A stretch of DNA of 9,168 nt, taken from the NCBI GenBank assembly GCA_001771735.1, contig MEUM01000049.1, positions 1 through 9,168 on the forward strand, in the 5' to 3' direction. This stretch comes from Caldifarciminota bacterium RBG_13_43_14. Its GTDB lineage: Bacteria; Hydrothermota; Tepidihabitantia; SM23-42. The position numbers were made by a program, and so were the translations under genes. This document shows positions 1 through 5,530 of the stretch, one piece after another (the first letter of the stretch is position 1; each line of letters opens with the position of its first letter). The notes under the pieces are model-generated. The model saw nothing but the letters and a program-made list of their open reading frames with translations, did no database searches and was not told where the DNA came from.

Positions 1-39
1 TTTGGTTTCTCCATAGATCTCATTAATTACTATTAACTC

Positions 40-915
40 CTATTTGGCCAGGAGATCCTTGTCAAATGCTTTTGGATCACCTTCGATCCGCCAGATACGC
101 ATTTTATAACTGGTCCATGAATTGAGCAACTGATACATATCTTCGCTGATGTCTTTCAATTCATAATCCATAACCGTGACCGGATCATGCCTGAGCTTAA
201 CATTCTTTATTGATAGTCCGGGGAATTTACTCAAGAGCTTGGGCGTCAGGATCAGCAGATCGATCACGGTATTGCCAACGACGGTTTTGGTTATTTTCAT
301 CGGATAATAAAGGTATTTGGTTTTAAAACGATATTGTATCGCTTCGTTAGTAATAATTTCATCACCGATCTCAATAATATCAAATACATACCAGGCATAA
401 TCATCAGAAATATATTCACTGATCACGGTTTTCATTGTCGCCGAGATCGAAACCTTACCCACGCCAAGCGAATCAAGGTATTTATTGACCCAATCGACAA
501 AGCTTTCGGCATTTAAAAGGTGTATCACCGAAATATCGTGGGAACCGATTTTCTCATGAAAAGTGACTTCACCGCCCGGGGTCTGCACTGACTCTCCATT
601 GCCGTTCCTCTTCTCTAATAGGCGCATCTGCCTGTTTATTAAAGCGATCGCCTTGGTAAATGTTTCGGTATCGCCTTCCTTCACCTCTGGTTCTGATGGC
701 AGCGGTAAAACTTCGAGCACCAGAGTTGATTCCGAGGCATAAATATCAGTAGTTAACAACAATATTTCCTCTTCCCCATTCCAGGCGATCATGGCGCGTT
801 GATTGGGTTCGAAAATCTGGGCATTGGGATTGATCGGGATCATGCCGCGATTAGCGTGCAAAAATGCAACAATAAAAAATACTGCAACTATTGGTCTTAT
901 TTTGCTGGTTTTCAT
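40..915 (-). CDS. Exported DUF2330-like protein
   Basis: This encodes a 291-residue protein of unknown function. Residues 1-21 look like a signal peptide: a basic start (KTSK, R7), a hydrophobic core at about 8-19, and a plausible cleavage after HA at 20-21. No lipobox is seen, so export to the periplasm or outside is inferred. Residues 36-75 carry the pattern I associate with DUF2330 proteins: EPNQRAMIAWNGEEEILLLT, then LEVLPLPSEPEV. The rest is mixed beta/alpha with no recognisable catalytic motif, and there is only one predicted membrane segment. Family members I know of are exported and uncharacterised; many are somewhat longer. The start is the first ATG after a consensus promoter whose -10 box lies only 5 nt upstream, so there is no room for a Shine-Dalgarno site. 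The gene is transcribed away from rubredoxin and seems monocistronic within the window. The family call is by motif memory and is moderately sure. Confidence 0.72.
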   Translation of the reverse strand: MKTSKIRPIVAVFFIVAFLHANRGMIPINPNAQIFEPNQRAMIAWNGEEEILLLTTDIYASESTLVLEVLPLPSEPEVKEGDTETFTKAIALINRQMRLLEKRNGNGESVQTPGGEVTFHEKIGSHDISVIHLLNAESFVDWVNKYLDSLGVGKVSISATMKTVISEYISDDYAWYVFDIIEIGDEIITNEAIQYRFKTKYLYYPMKITKTVVGNTVIDLLILTPKLLSKFPGLSIKNVKLRHDPVTVMDYELKDISEDMYQLLNSWTSYKMRIWRIEGDPKAFDKDLLAK

Positions 916-920
916 AATTC

Positions 921-948
921 ATTATAGCAAACATAGAATTATTGTCAA
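921..948 (-). promoter_or_regulatory. Consensus promoter, leaderless, for the DUF2330-like gene
   Basis: On the minus strand TTGACA (948-943) and TATAAT (926-921) are separated by 16 nt, and both hexamers match the sigma-70 consensus exactly. The ATG begins at 915, only 5 nt after the -10 box. Transcription would therefore start at or within a base or two of the ATG, predicting a leaderless mRNA. Confidence 0.8.
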
Positions 949-954
949 TTGTTA

Positions 955-1058
955 CACACCACGATTCAACGGACAACTGATTGGATGCAACGGATCACAT
1001 AATATCCATGCAATCCGCAAATAATCCGTATGCATCATATCTTTTATCCGCGTAATCC
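955..1058. repeat. Degenerate ATCCG/CGGAT repeat cluster
   Basis: This divergent intergenic stretch is dense in CGGA/GGAT units in its first half (GGATGCAACGGAT at 983-995) and ATCC/ATCCG units in its second half (about 1003-1006, 1012-1016, 1024-1028, 1046-1050). Together they form an imperfect inverted repeat centred near 1000. It resembles a worn copy of the dispersed ATCCGTG-type intergenic repeats found in many bacterial genomes. No ORF here looks coding. Confidence 0.45.
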
Positions 1059-1065
1059 TTCTCTG

Positions 1066-1093
1066 TTGACATCCATTTAAGAATAATTAAAAT
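1066..1093 (+). promoter_or_regulatory. Promoter for rubredoxin
   Basis: TTGACA at 1066-1071 and TAAAAT at 1088-1093 are separated by 16 nt. Transcription would start near 1100, just ahead of the AAGGAGG ribosome binding site at 1104-1110, giving a 5' leader of only about 17 nt. Confidence 0.7.
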
Positions 1094-1116
1094 AAAAATT
1101 ATCAAGGAGGATACCG

Positions 1117-1296
1117 ATGGGTTTATGGCGCTGCACGGTCTGCGATTACATTTACGATCCAGACTCCGGTGATCCGGATAATGGCATCAGACCGGGTACA
1201 ACCTTTGACGAGTTACCAGACGATTGGGTCTGTCCGGTTTGTGGCGCAGATAAGGAACAATTCGAGCCTTATACTGAAGAAGAAAATATCGAATAA
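1117..1296 (+). CDS. Rubredoxin
   Basis: This encodes a 59-residue cytoplasmic one-electron carrier that binds a single iron through four cysteines. The two ligand pairs are visible: CTVC at residues 6-9 and CPVC at 39-42, the latter followed by GA. Between them are the family landmarks YIYDP (11-15), GD (18-19), PGT (26-28), F30 and LPDDWVCPVCG (33-43). Its length is typical (about 50-60 residues), with a short acidic tail at 51-59. The start is supported by a near-perfect Shine-Dalgarno AAGGAGG at 1104-1110, 6 nt before the ATG, and by a promoter just upstream. Rubredoxins usually serve oxygen or superoxide detoxification (rubrerythrin, superoxide reductase, flavodiiron proteins) in anaerobes. 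No such partner is in the window, so its electron donor and acceptor cannot be named. It converges on hsp20, 73 bp away. Confidence 0.96.
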   Translation: MGLWRCTVCDYIYDPDSGDPDNGIRPGTTFDELPDDWVCPVCGADKEQFEPYTEEENIE

Positions 1297-1324
1297 TTCC
1301 TTAGCTTAATCGCCAGATAAAGAA

Positions 1325-1350
1325 ATAAAAAGGGTCGGTTACCCGACCCT
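1325..1350 (-). terminator. Rho-independent terminator of hsp20
   Basis: AGGGTCGG (1331-1338) and CCGACCCT (1343-1350) form a perfect 8-bp stem with a 4-nt loop. On the minus strand the stem is followed by TTTTTATTTC (1330 downwards), a good U-tract, 20 bp after the hsp20 stop. On the plus strand the sequence after the stem is TGAAAG, so it is a poor terminator for rubredoxin. Confidence 0.85.
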
Positions 1351-1369
1351 TGAAAGAAGTTAGGTCTCG

Positions 1370-1816
1370 TTACTTAACTTCGATTTCGACATTCTTGGGT
1401 TGCATTGATTCCGGTTTTGGTATCTCAATATTCAAGAGACCGTCTTTATATTCGGCTTTGACTTTATCGGCTTCAACATCGGCGGGCAATGCGATCGAAC
1501 GGCAGAATTGTCCATAATACCTTTCAACCCGATGATATGATGGTTCCTTGGTTTCTTTTTCCTGCTTCTTCTCGCCGCTGATCGTGAGATAACCATTTTT
1601 GACCGAAACTTTTATGTCTTCCTTTTTCATGCCCGGGATCTCAGCTTTGATCTTCAAATGTCCATTGATCTCGGCAATATCGATTGCTGGCATCCAGTAA
1701 GTTTCTTGTACATCAGGATCATGACCGAAAAATCTGTTCAAAAACCGGTCAAAATCACTTCGGTTACTTACTAAATCACTTAAAGGTTCCCATAAAGTTA
1801 GATTTCTATCATTCAT
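1370..1816 (-). CDS. Small heat shock protein, Hsp20 family
   Basis: This encodes a 148-residue ATP-independent holdase chaperone that would bind unfolding proteins in the cytoplasm as oligomers. The N-terminal arm (1-40) is variable and contains FDRFLNRFF (22-30). The alpha-crystallin domain spans about 42-134: it opens with MPAIDIAEINGHLKIKAEIP (42-61), followed by PGMKKEDIKVSV (61-72), LTISGEKK (77-84), YGQFCRSIALP (101-111), and the diagnostic KDGLLNIEIPK (124-134). The C-terminal V-E-I-E-V (143-147) supplies the I-X-I-type oligomerisation motif. An in-frame ATG at 1897 would add 27 residues. I chose 1816 because AAAAGGAG lies 6 nt upstream (1823-1830) and the N-terminus then matches the family. 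A weak promoter candidate is TTGAAT (1897-1892) with TATTAT (1876-1871), 15-nt spacer. No CIRCE-type heat-shock operator is seen. The gene ends at a clear terminator. Confidence 0.95.
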   Translation of the reverse strand: MNDRNLTLWEPLSDLVSNRSDFDRFLNRFFGHDPDVQETYWMPAIDIAEINGHLKIKAEIPGMKKEDIKVSVKNGYLTISGEKKQEKETKEPSYHRVERYYGQFCRSIALPADVEADKVKAEYKDGLLNIEIPKPESMQPKNVEIEVK

Positions 1817-1916
1817 GTTTGTCTCCTTTTCTACTATTATGACAATCAGCAAATAATAGCGTTTATTCAAATAATATTTTGCTGAACATACATTCAATTA
1901 GTTAACCTGACATCCA

Positions 1917-1964
1917 AATCCCCCTCTATCCCCCTTTTTTAAAGGGGGAAGAAAAAGGGGGATT
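1917..1964. repeat. GC-rich nested palindromic intergenic repeat
   Basis: The outer arms AATCCCCCT (from 1917) and AGGGGGATT (to 1964) enclose inner arms CCCCCTTT and AAAGGGGG (about 1930-1948), giving a nested hairpin with A/T-rich loops. It lies between divergent hsp20 and the PEGA gene. The AATCCCCCT opening recurs at 3257 and 9089, which suggests a dispersed intergenic repeat rather than a gene-specific terminator. Confidence 0.7.
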
Positions 1965-2017
1965 ATCAATATAAACAGCAGTAATATCCTAGATATGGCA
2001 GTCTATAAATTTACCTC

Positions 2018-2045
2018 TTGAATGATTATTATTTTTCAGTATAAT
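2018..2045 (+). promoter_or_regulatory. Promoter of the PEGA/propeller operon
   Basis: TTGAAT (2018-2023) and TATAAT (2040-2045) are separated by 16 nt. The predicted start is near 2052, with AAAGGAG at 2062-2068 serving the ATG at 2075. The -10 box runs into TTACC, giving the same 10-mer TATAATTACC that is found at the TrmB promoter. Confidence 0.7.
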
Positions 2046-2074
2046 TACCATTAAATTATGGAAAGGAGTCAATT

Positions 2075-2461
2075 ATGAAACACCTATTAACTGCTGGTAA
2101 AATCCTCGCCTGTTTAGCCGTAATAGCCTTATTCATACACGGCTGCGCTACGATTTTTAAGGGCAGTAATGAGCAGGTATATGTCAACTCTGACCCGGCC
2201 GGTGCAAAGATATATGTTAACGGTGCATTAATGGGATCGACCCCGGTTATGCTTGAATTAAAATCGAGTAAAACGTACAATGTCGAATTCCGCATGGACG
2301 GTTATGAAAGCAAAACCTATACGCTTACCAATCATTTGGGTGCCGGCTGGGTAATCCTGGATGTGCTTTGCGGTCTTGTTCCTGTGGTCATAGACGCGGT
2401 CACTGGCGCCTGGTATGGTCTGGATCAGGATAATATCTATTTGCAGCTCGAAGCGAAATAA
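2075..2461 (+). CDS. PEGA-domain lipoprotein
   Basis: This encodes a 128-residue envelope lipoprotein of unknown role. The signal peptide has a basic start (KHLLTAGK) and a hydrophobic core (10-21), ending at IHGC with the lipid-acceptor cysteine at C24. The mature start CATIFKGSNEQ matches a common lipoprotein family beginning CATIF-G. A PEGA domain follows at about 35-85: VYVNSDPAGAKIYVNG, then G-STP (54-57), then the strand YNVEFRMDGYE (68-78). PEGA domains are small beta-folds of surface or envelope proteins and are presumed to bind other envelope components. A hydrophobic stretch at 88-112 (GAGWVILDVLCGLVPVVIDA, then TGAWY) is typical of this family and may associate with the membrane. 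AAAGGAG 6 nt upstream supports the start. The gene is followed after 11 nt by the propeller-like gene, so the two are probably co-transcribed. Confidence 0.88.
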   Translation: MKHLLTAGKILACLAVIALFIHGCATIFKGSNEQVYVNSDPAGAKIYVNGALMGSTPVMLELKSSKTYNVEFRMDGYESKTYTLTNHLGAGWVILDVLCGLVPVVIDAVTGAWYGLDQDNIYLQLEAK

Positions 2462-2472
2462 GCGAGGGCGTA

Positions 2473-3222
2473 ATGAAGAGATTTCTAATTATTATTTTAC
2501 TTGGTTTTATAATGCTGGTCAGCTTGAAAGCGTCTTGCGGTACGGTCAAACCCTTCGGTAAACCCCCGGTGCAAGCAATCAAGATCGAAGACTGGGTATA
2601 TTACCATAATATGTCGATCACCTTTGACGGACGCCATTATTTCACGATCAACGGCGGGAATGAAAACAGCTGCGTTTTGAATGAATATGACCGCAACGGT
2701 GAATACATAGCTGATTATAATGTCTATCTTGATGGCCGGAGCATTCTTTATAATCCAAAAACCGATCTAATCTATGTGAAGATTTACGGAACTGACCTCT
2801 ATGAGATCGATCTTGAATATGAAGATGCGGTTGCCTATCTCTATGATGTTTTCGCTGAAGATAATAGCTCACCCGCAATATCGCCCGATGGCAATTTTAT
2901 ATATGAGCTGACTGAAGGCAAGGTCCGTGTGATCGACTTTGAGACTGGCGATCTTGAACGTACAATAAAACTCGAAGACTGGTATGATGAACACGGCTAC
3001 AAGTATACGATCGCAGCTTCTGAAGCCTATCTTTTTGTCTGGGGCTCGGAGGATGAGGTTCTGGTCTATGATCTGAACGGTAAATTCATTAATGAAATTA
3101 AGATGTCCAGATTAGGCTACAGTTTCTCCCTGAGCTATTGCAATAACATGCTATGGATATCAAAAGATGCGGACGGAGCCGCTGATGGCGAAAATGGTTA
3201 CTGGTACGGATACCGGTTTTAA
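2473..3222 (+). CDS. Exported beta-propeller-like protein, function unknown
   Basis: This encodes 249 residues with an N-terminal export signal (KR then a hydrophobic core at 4-18). A cysteine at 22 follows KAS, which is a poor lipobox because position -3 is lysine, so ordinary signal-peptidase cleavage or atypical lipidation are both possible. The mature part is a run of short beta-strand repeats: SITFDGRHYFTI, VLNEYDRNGEYIADY, SILYNPKTDLIYVKI, AISPDGNFIYEL, VRVIDFETGDLERTIKL and VLVYDLNGKFINEI. The SPDGNFIY and VIDFETG phrases are characteristic of WD40-like or YVTN-type propeller blades. I see no catalytic motif. At about 225 mature residues it is short for a 6-7-blade propeller. It begins 11 nt after the PEGA lipoprotein gene with a modest GAGGG site (2464-2468), suggesting a shared transcript and envelope location. 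Confidence 0.78.
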   Translation: MKRFLIIILLGFIMLVSLKASCGTVKPFGKPPVQAIKIEDWVYYHNMSITFDGRHYFTINGGNENSCVLNEYDRNGEYIADYNVYLDGRSILYNPKTDLIYVKIYGTDLYEIDLEYEDAVAYLYDVFAEDNSSPAISPDGNFIYELTEGKVRVIDFETGDLERTIKLEDWYDEHGYKYTIAASEAYLFVWGSEDEVLVYDLNGKFINEIKMSRLGYSFSLSYCNNMLWISKDADGAADGENGYWYGYRF

Positions 3223-3256
3223 TTGAAATTACTGTAACTATAATTTTATCCTTATG

Positions 3257-3307
3257 AATCCCCCTAATGCCTTTTCGATTTTGGTGGAGGGGGTTAGGGG
3301 AATTTTT
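3257..3307 (+). terminator. Palindromic repeat acting as probable operon terminator
   Basis: CCCCTAA (3261-3267) pairs with TTAGGGG (3294-3300). After one C/A mismatch, AAT (3257-3259) pairs with ATT at 3302-3304. The loop is long (about 26 nt), and the hairpin is followed by TTTTT (3303-3307). It lies 35 bp after the propeller gene. It shares the AATCCCCCT opening with the repeats at 1917 and 9089, so it may be a repeat that doubles as a terminator. Confidence 0.55.
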
Positions 3308-3317
3308 CATTTTCCCC

Positions 3318-3345
3318 TTGACAAAAATAGATATTTTATTATAAT
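3318..3345 (+). promoter_or_regulatory. Consensus promoter of the TrmB-like regulator
   Basis: TTGACA (3318-3323) and TATAAT (3340-3345) are separated by 16 nt, and both match the consensus exactly. The predicted transcription start is near 3352, inside an overlapping palindrome at 3345-3361. Confidence 0.85.
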
Positions 3346-3361
3346 TACCTGGTAAGTTACC
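3345..3361. promoter_or_regulatory. Candidate operator: three alternating half-sites at the start site
   Basis: The sequence reads TTACC-T-GGTAA-G-TTACC: three 5-bp half-sites at a 6-bp period, forming two overlapping perfect 11-bp palindromes (3345-3355 and 3351-3361). It begins on the last base of the -10 box and covers the predicted start, where a bound protein would block transcription. Autoregulation by the downstream TrmB-like protein is inferred, not shown. Confidence 0.5.
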
Positions 3362-3390
3362 TTGAATAAGGATAACCAAAAGTAGATATT

Positions 3391-4245
3391 ATGACTAATA
3401 AAGAAGATGCAATTGCCAAAATGATGAAACTTGGTATTTCCGAAGGTGAAGCCAAAGTGTTTACGGCTATACTGGAATACGGACAGCTAAGTGCCATGGA
3501 AATTCATGAACGGACCAAAGTGCCCAGAAGCAAAGTCTATGAGATTACACAAAAAATGGTATTGCGGGGCATGTGCATTGAAAAATCTATCGGCAGCAAG
3601 AAAAAATATCAAGCCGTTGAGCCGGCCCGGGCATTTCAAAATATCATTAATGAATATGAAAATGAATTTGATGAGAGAAAACAATTGGCCGCTCAATTGG
3701 TAAAAGCTGCCGTCCCGGTATATCAGGAAAGTATTAAAAATACAGCCGGTACGGAGTATGTTGAGATCATCCGCGATCTTCAGTCAATACATGAATGCTA
3801 TGTCGGTCTGGTCAAGATCACAAAACGCGAGATCATAAGCTTTGTAAAACCACCCTACTCCACCCAGCGCCGCCGGGATAAATTAAATGAACAGGAAAGC
3901 GCTGAATTTGAAGTTTTAAAAAAGGGCGTAATTGTTCGTACATTATATGAAATCCCGGATCCCAATGAGTTCGAGATCAATTATACACATATCCATAAAT
4001 GCGTTATGGCGGGTGAACGGGCTCGGGTGATCGAAAAACTGCCGATCAAAATGTATGTTTTCGATAATCATTATGTATTAATGGCCCTTGCTAATATTCA
4101 CACGACAACATCGCCCTTGACCATGCTGGTCGTCGAACACCCAGCGCTCGCCCTGGCCTCGCAGATCCTTTTCAATCATCTCTGGGAACATGCCTACGAT
4201 TATCAAATTTTAAGAAGTTTGAACAAAAAACCGAAAAAAAAGTAA
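3391..4245 (+). CDS. TrmB-family transcriptional regulator
   Basis: This encodes a 284-residue cytoplasmic DNA-binding regulator. Residues 1-78 form the TrmB-type winged helix-turn-helix: MMKLGISEGEAKVFTAILEY (11-30), LSAMEIHERTKVPRSKVYEI (33-52, the helix-turn-helix with recognition helix PRSKVYE), then the wing GSKKKYQAVEP (69-78). A helical linker, probably a coiled-coil dimerisation segment, spans about 80-118 and is rich in E, K and Q. The C-terminal part (about 120-275) matches the TrmB effector region, with GERARVIEKLPIKMYVFDNH (208-227) and TMLVVEHPALALASQILFNHLWEHA (244-268). Known TrmB proteins sense sugars or other small ligands; the ligand here cannot be read from the sequence. 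The basic tail is KKPKKK. No good Shine-Dalgarno is near the ATG (AAGGA lies about 18 nt upstream), so translation may be weak. It has its own promoter and terminator. Confidence 0.88.
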   Translation: MTNKEDAIAKMMKLGISEGEAKVFTAILEYGQLSAMEIHERTKVPRSKVYEITQKMVLRGMCIEKSIGSKKKYQAVEPARAFQNIINEYENEFDERKQLAAQLVKAAVPVYQESIKNTAGTEYVEIIRDLQSIHECYVGLVKITKREIISFVKPPYSTQRRRDKLNEQESAEFEVLKKGVIVRTLYEIPDPNEFEINYTHIHKCVMAGERARVIEKLPIKMYVFDNHYVLMALANIHTTTSPLTMLVVEHPALALASQILFNHLWEHAYDYQILRSLNKKPKKK

Positions 4246-4290
4246 AATGTTAACTTGATCTTTATATAACTCTCCTATCACCTCGACCTT

Positions 4291-4325
4291 AGAGGGGGCA
4301 AGACCAAAGCCCCCTCTATATTTTT
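4291..4325 (+). terminator. Rho-independent terminator of the TrmB-like gene
   Basis: AGAGGGGGC (4291-4299) and GCCCCCTCT (4309-4317) form a perfect 9-bp stem with a 9-nt loop, followed by ATATTTTT. It lies 45 bp after the regulator's stop codon. The upstream 4270-4290 (CTCTCC, CACCTC) is pyrimidine-rich like the other GC-rich repeats in the window. Confidence 0.88.
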
Positions 4326-4333
4326 ATGGGTTA

Positions 4334-4361
4334 TTGAAAAATAGCCGGATCCGGTTAAAAT
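4334..4361 (+). promoter_or_regulatory. Promoter of the radical SAM gene, with spacer palindrome
   Basis: TTGAAA (4334-4339) and TAAAAT (4356-4361) are separated by 16 nt. The spacer contains the perfect 10-bp palindrome CCGGATCCGG (4345-4354), a possible operator between the two boxes. The ATG at 4369 is 7 nt after the -10 box and no Shine-Dalgarno is present, so a leaderless or near-leaderless mRNA is predicted. Confidence 0.55.
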
Positions 4362-4368
4362 TCGCCAC

Positions 4369-5508
4369 ATGATCAAAGAGATCCAATCGAAATCCCTGCT
4401 GCGCAAACATAACAAAGTCGATTCATGGTTCCTCGCTCGATATGGTATGAATTTATACCGGGGCTGTCAGCATAATTGCGCATACTGCGATGGACGTGCC
4501 GAGGGATATTATGTTGACGGCGAATTCGGTGAGGACATTGCGGTGAAAGTAAATGCACCTTCATTATTAAGGCGTGAACTTGACCCGCGCCGGAAGCGCG
4601 TTCCTTTGAAAAAAGGATTTATCATGCTGGGCGGCGGAGTCGGCGACAGCTATCAACCGGCGGAATTGAAATATAAATTAACTCAACAGATACTCGAAAT
4701 ACTCTTTGCTGAGAATTGGCCGGTGCATATCCTCACAAAATCTACTGCGGTCAAACGCGATCTCGATATTATCAAGAAAATCAATGAAAAAACCAGGGCA
4801 ATCGTGAGCTTCAGCCTATCCTCGGTTGACGATCATCTGTGTACGATCTTTGAACCGGGTGTTCCTACCGCCACCGCACGGTTGGAGACAATTTCATTTT
4901 TTAAAGATAACGGTATCGCCTGCGGAATATATTTGATGCCGGTAATCCCTTTTATTTCCGATACACCGGATATGATATCCGCGGTAATGCAAAAAGCCCG
5001 TGATCATAAAGTAGACTTCTTAGTTTTTGGTGGCATGACGATTAAACCGGGACGTCAAAGGGAACATTATATGAAAATCTTGAATAATACCTTTCCGGAA
5101 TTAGTTGATAAATATGAAAAGTTGTACTTGAACGATAAATGGGGTTCGGCGGCCGGTGATTATTATATTCGTATCCATCAACTTTTTTCAAGTTTAGTTT
5201 TAGAATTCAAGATCCCCCCGCGCATGCCGCAGCCGCTTTTCCAAAACTTTTTGGCTCAAGATGATCAGGTGATAGTTATCCTTGAACATATTGATTATCT
5301 TTTAAAATTACAGGGAATAAAATCAAATTATGGCTACGCAGCGTATCAGCTTTTAAAACTGGCCGAACCATTGACCTCGATCAAACATCGATTAAACCGC
5401 ATAAAAGGGGTCGGTGATAAAATCGCCCGTGTGATAAATGAGATTCTGGAAACCGGCACGGCATCCCTTTATCAGGACCTGATCAGTAAATATACATCAA
5501 CGGTGTAA
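4369..5508 (+). CDS. SplB-like (COG1533) radical SAM protein with C-terminal HhH
   Basis: This encodes a 379-residue radical S-adenosylmethionine enzyme whose substrate is not known. The [4Fe-4S] cluster motif C33-QHN-C37-AY-C40 (CxxxCxxC) is preceded by MNLYRG (27-32), as in spore photoproduct lyase-like and COG1533 proteins. Other family landmarks are the AdoMet-side glycine strand MLGGGVGDSYQPAE (86-99), HILTKST (120-126), VSFSLSSVDD (146-155), FEPGVPT (161-167) and GIYLMPVIPFISDTP (186-200). The C-terminal 335-370 contains a helix-hairpin-helix, RLNRIKGVGDKIARVINEIL (341-360), followed by ETGTAS. This motif usually binds DNA or RNA backbones non-specifically, as in DNA polymerase X. A nucleic-acid substrate is therefore an attractive inference. 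It is monocistronic within the window and ends 22 bp from the convergent YdeI-like gene. I am confident of the enzyme class, not of the reaction. Confidence 0.88.
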   Translation: MIKEIQSKSLLRKHNKVDSWFLARYGMNLYRGCQHNCAYCDGRAEGYYVDGEFGEDIAVKVNAPSLLRRELDPRRKRVPLKKGFIMLGGGVGDSYQPAELKYKLTQQILEILFAENWPVHILTKSTAVKRDLDIIKKINEKTRAIVSFSLSSVDDHLCTIFEPGVPTATARLETISFFKDNGIACGIYLMPVIPFISDTPDMISAVMQKARDHKVDFLVFGGMTIKPGRQREHYMKILNNTFPELVDKYEKLYLNDKWGSAAGDYYIRIHQLFSSLVLEFKIPPRMPQPLFQNFLAQDDQVIVILEHIDYLLKLQGIKSNYGYAAYQLLKLAEPLTSIKHRLNRIKGVGDKIARVINEILETGTASLYQDLISKYTSTV

Positions 5509-5530
5509 ATTAACTTAGAGCATAGTACTC

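Noticed and set aside
995..1021. Possible fourth REP-like copy: TCACA, ATCC and TCCGCAAAT occur in the same order as in the RAYT palindromes
   Set aside because: It needs a 3-nt insertion, has no complementary right arm, and lies in a low-complexity ATCCG cluster where such matches arise easily.
1817..1897. N-terminal extension of Hsp20 from an in-frame ATG at 1897
   Set aside because: The extra 27 residues are hydrophobic and unlike the family, that ATG has no ribosome binding site, and the ATG at 1816 has a strong one.
2056..2295. Minus-strand frame opposite the PEGA gene
   Set aside because: It is antisense to a well-supported lipoprotein gene and has no recognisable product.
5509..5530. 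AGAG/CTCT hairpin between the convergent radical SAM and YdeI-like genes as a bidirectional terminator
   Set aside because: Only four stem pairs and no clear U-tract; too weak to call.
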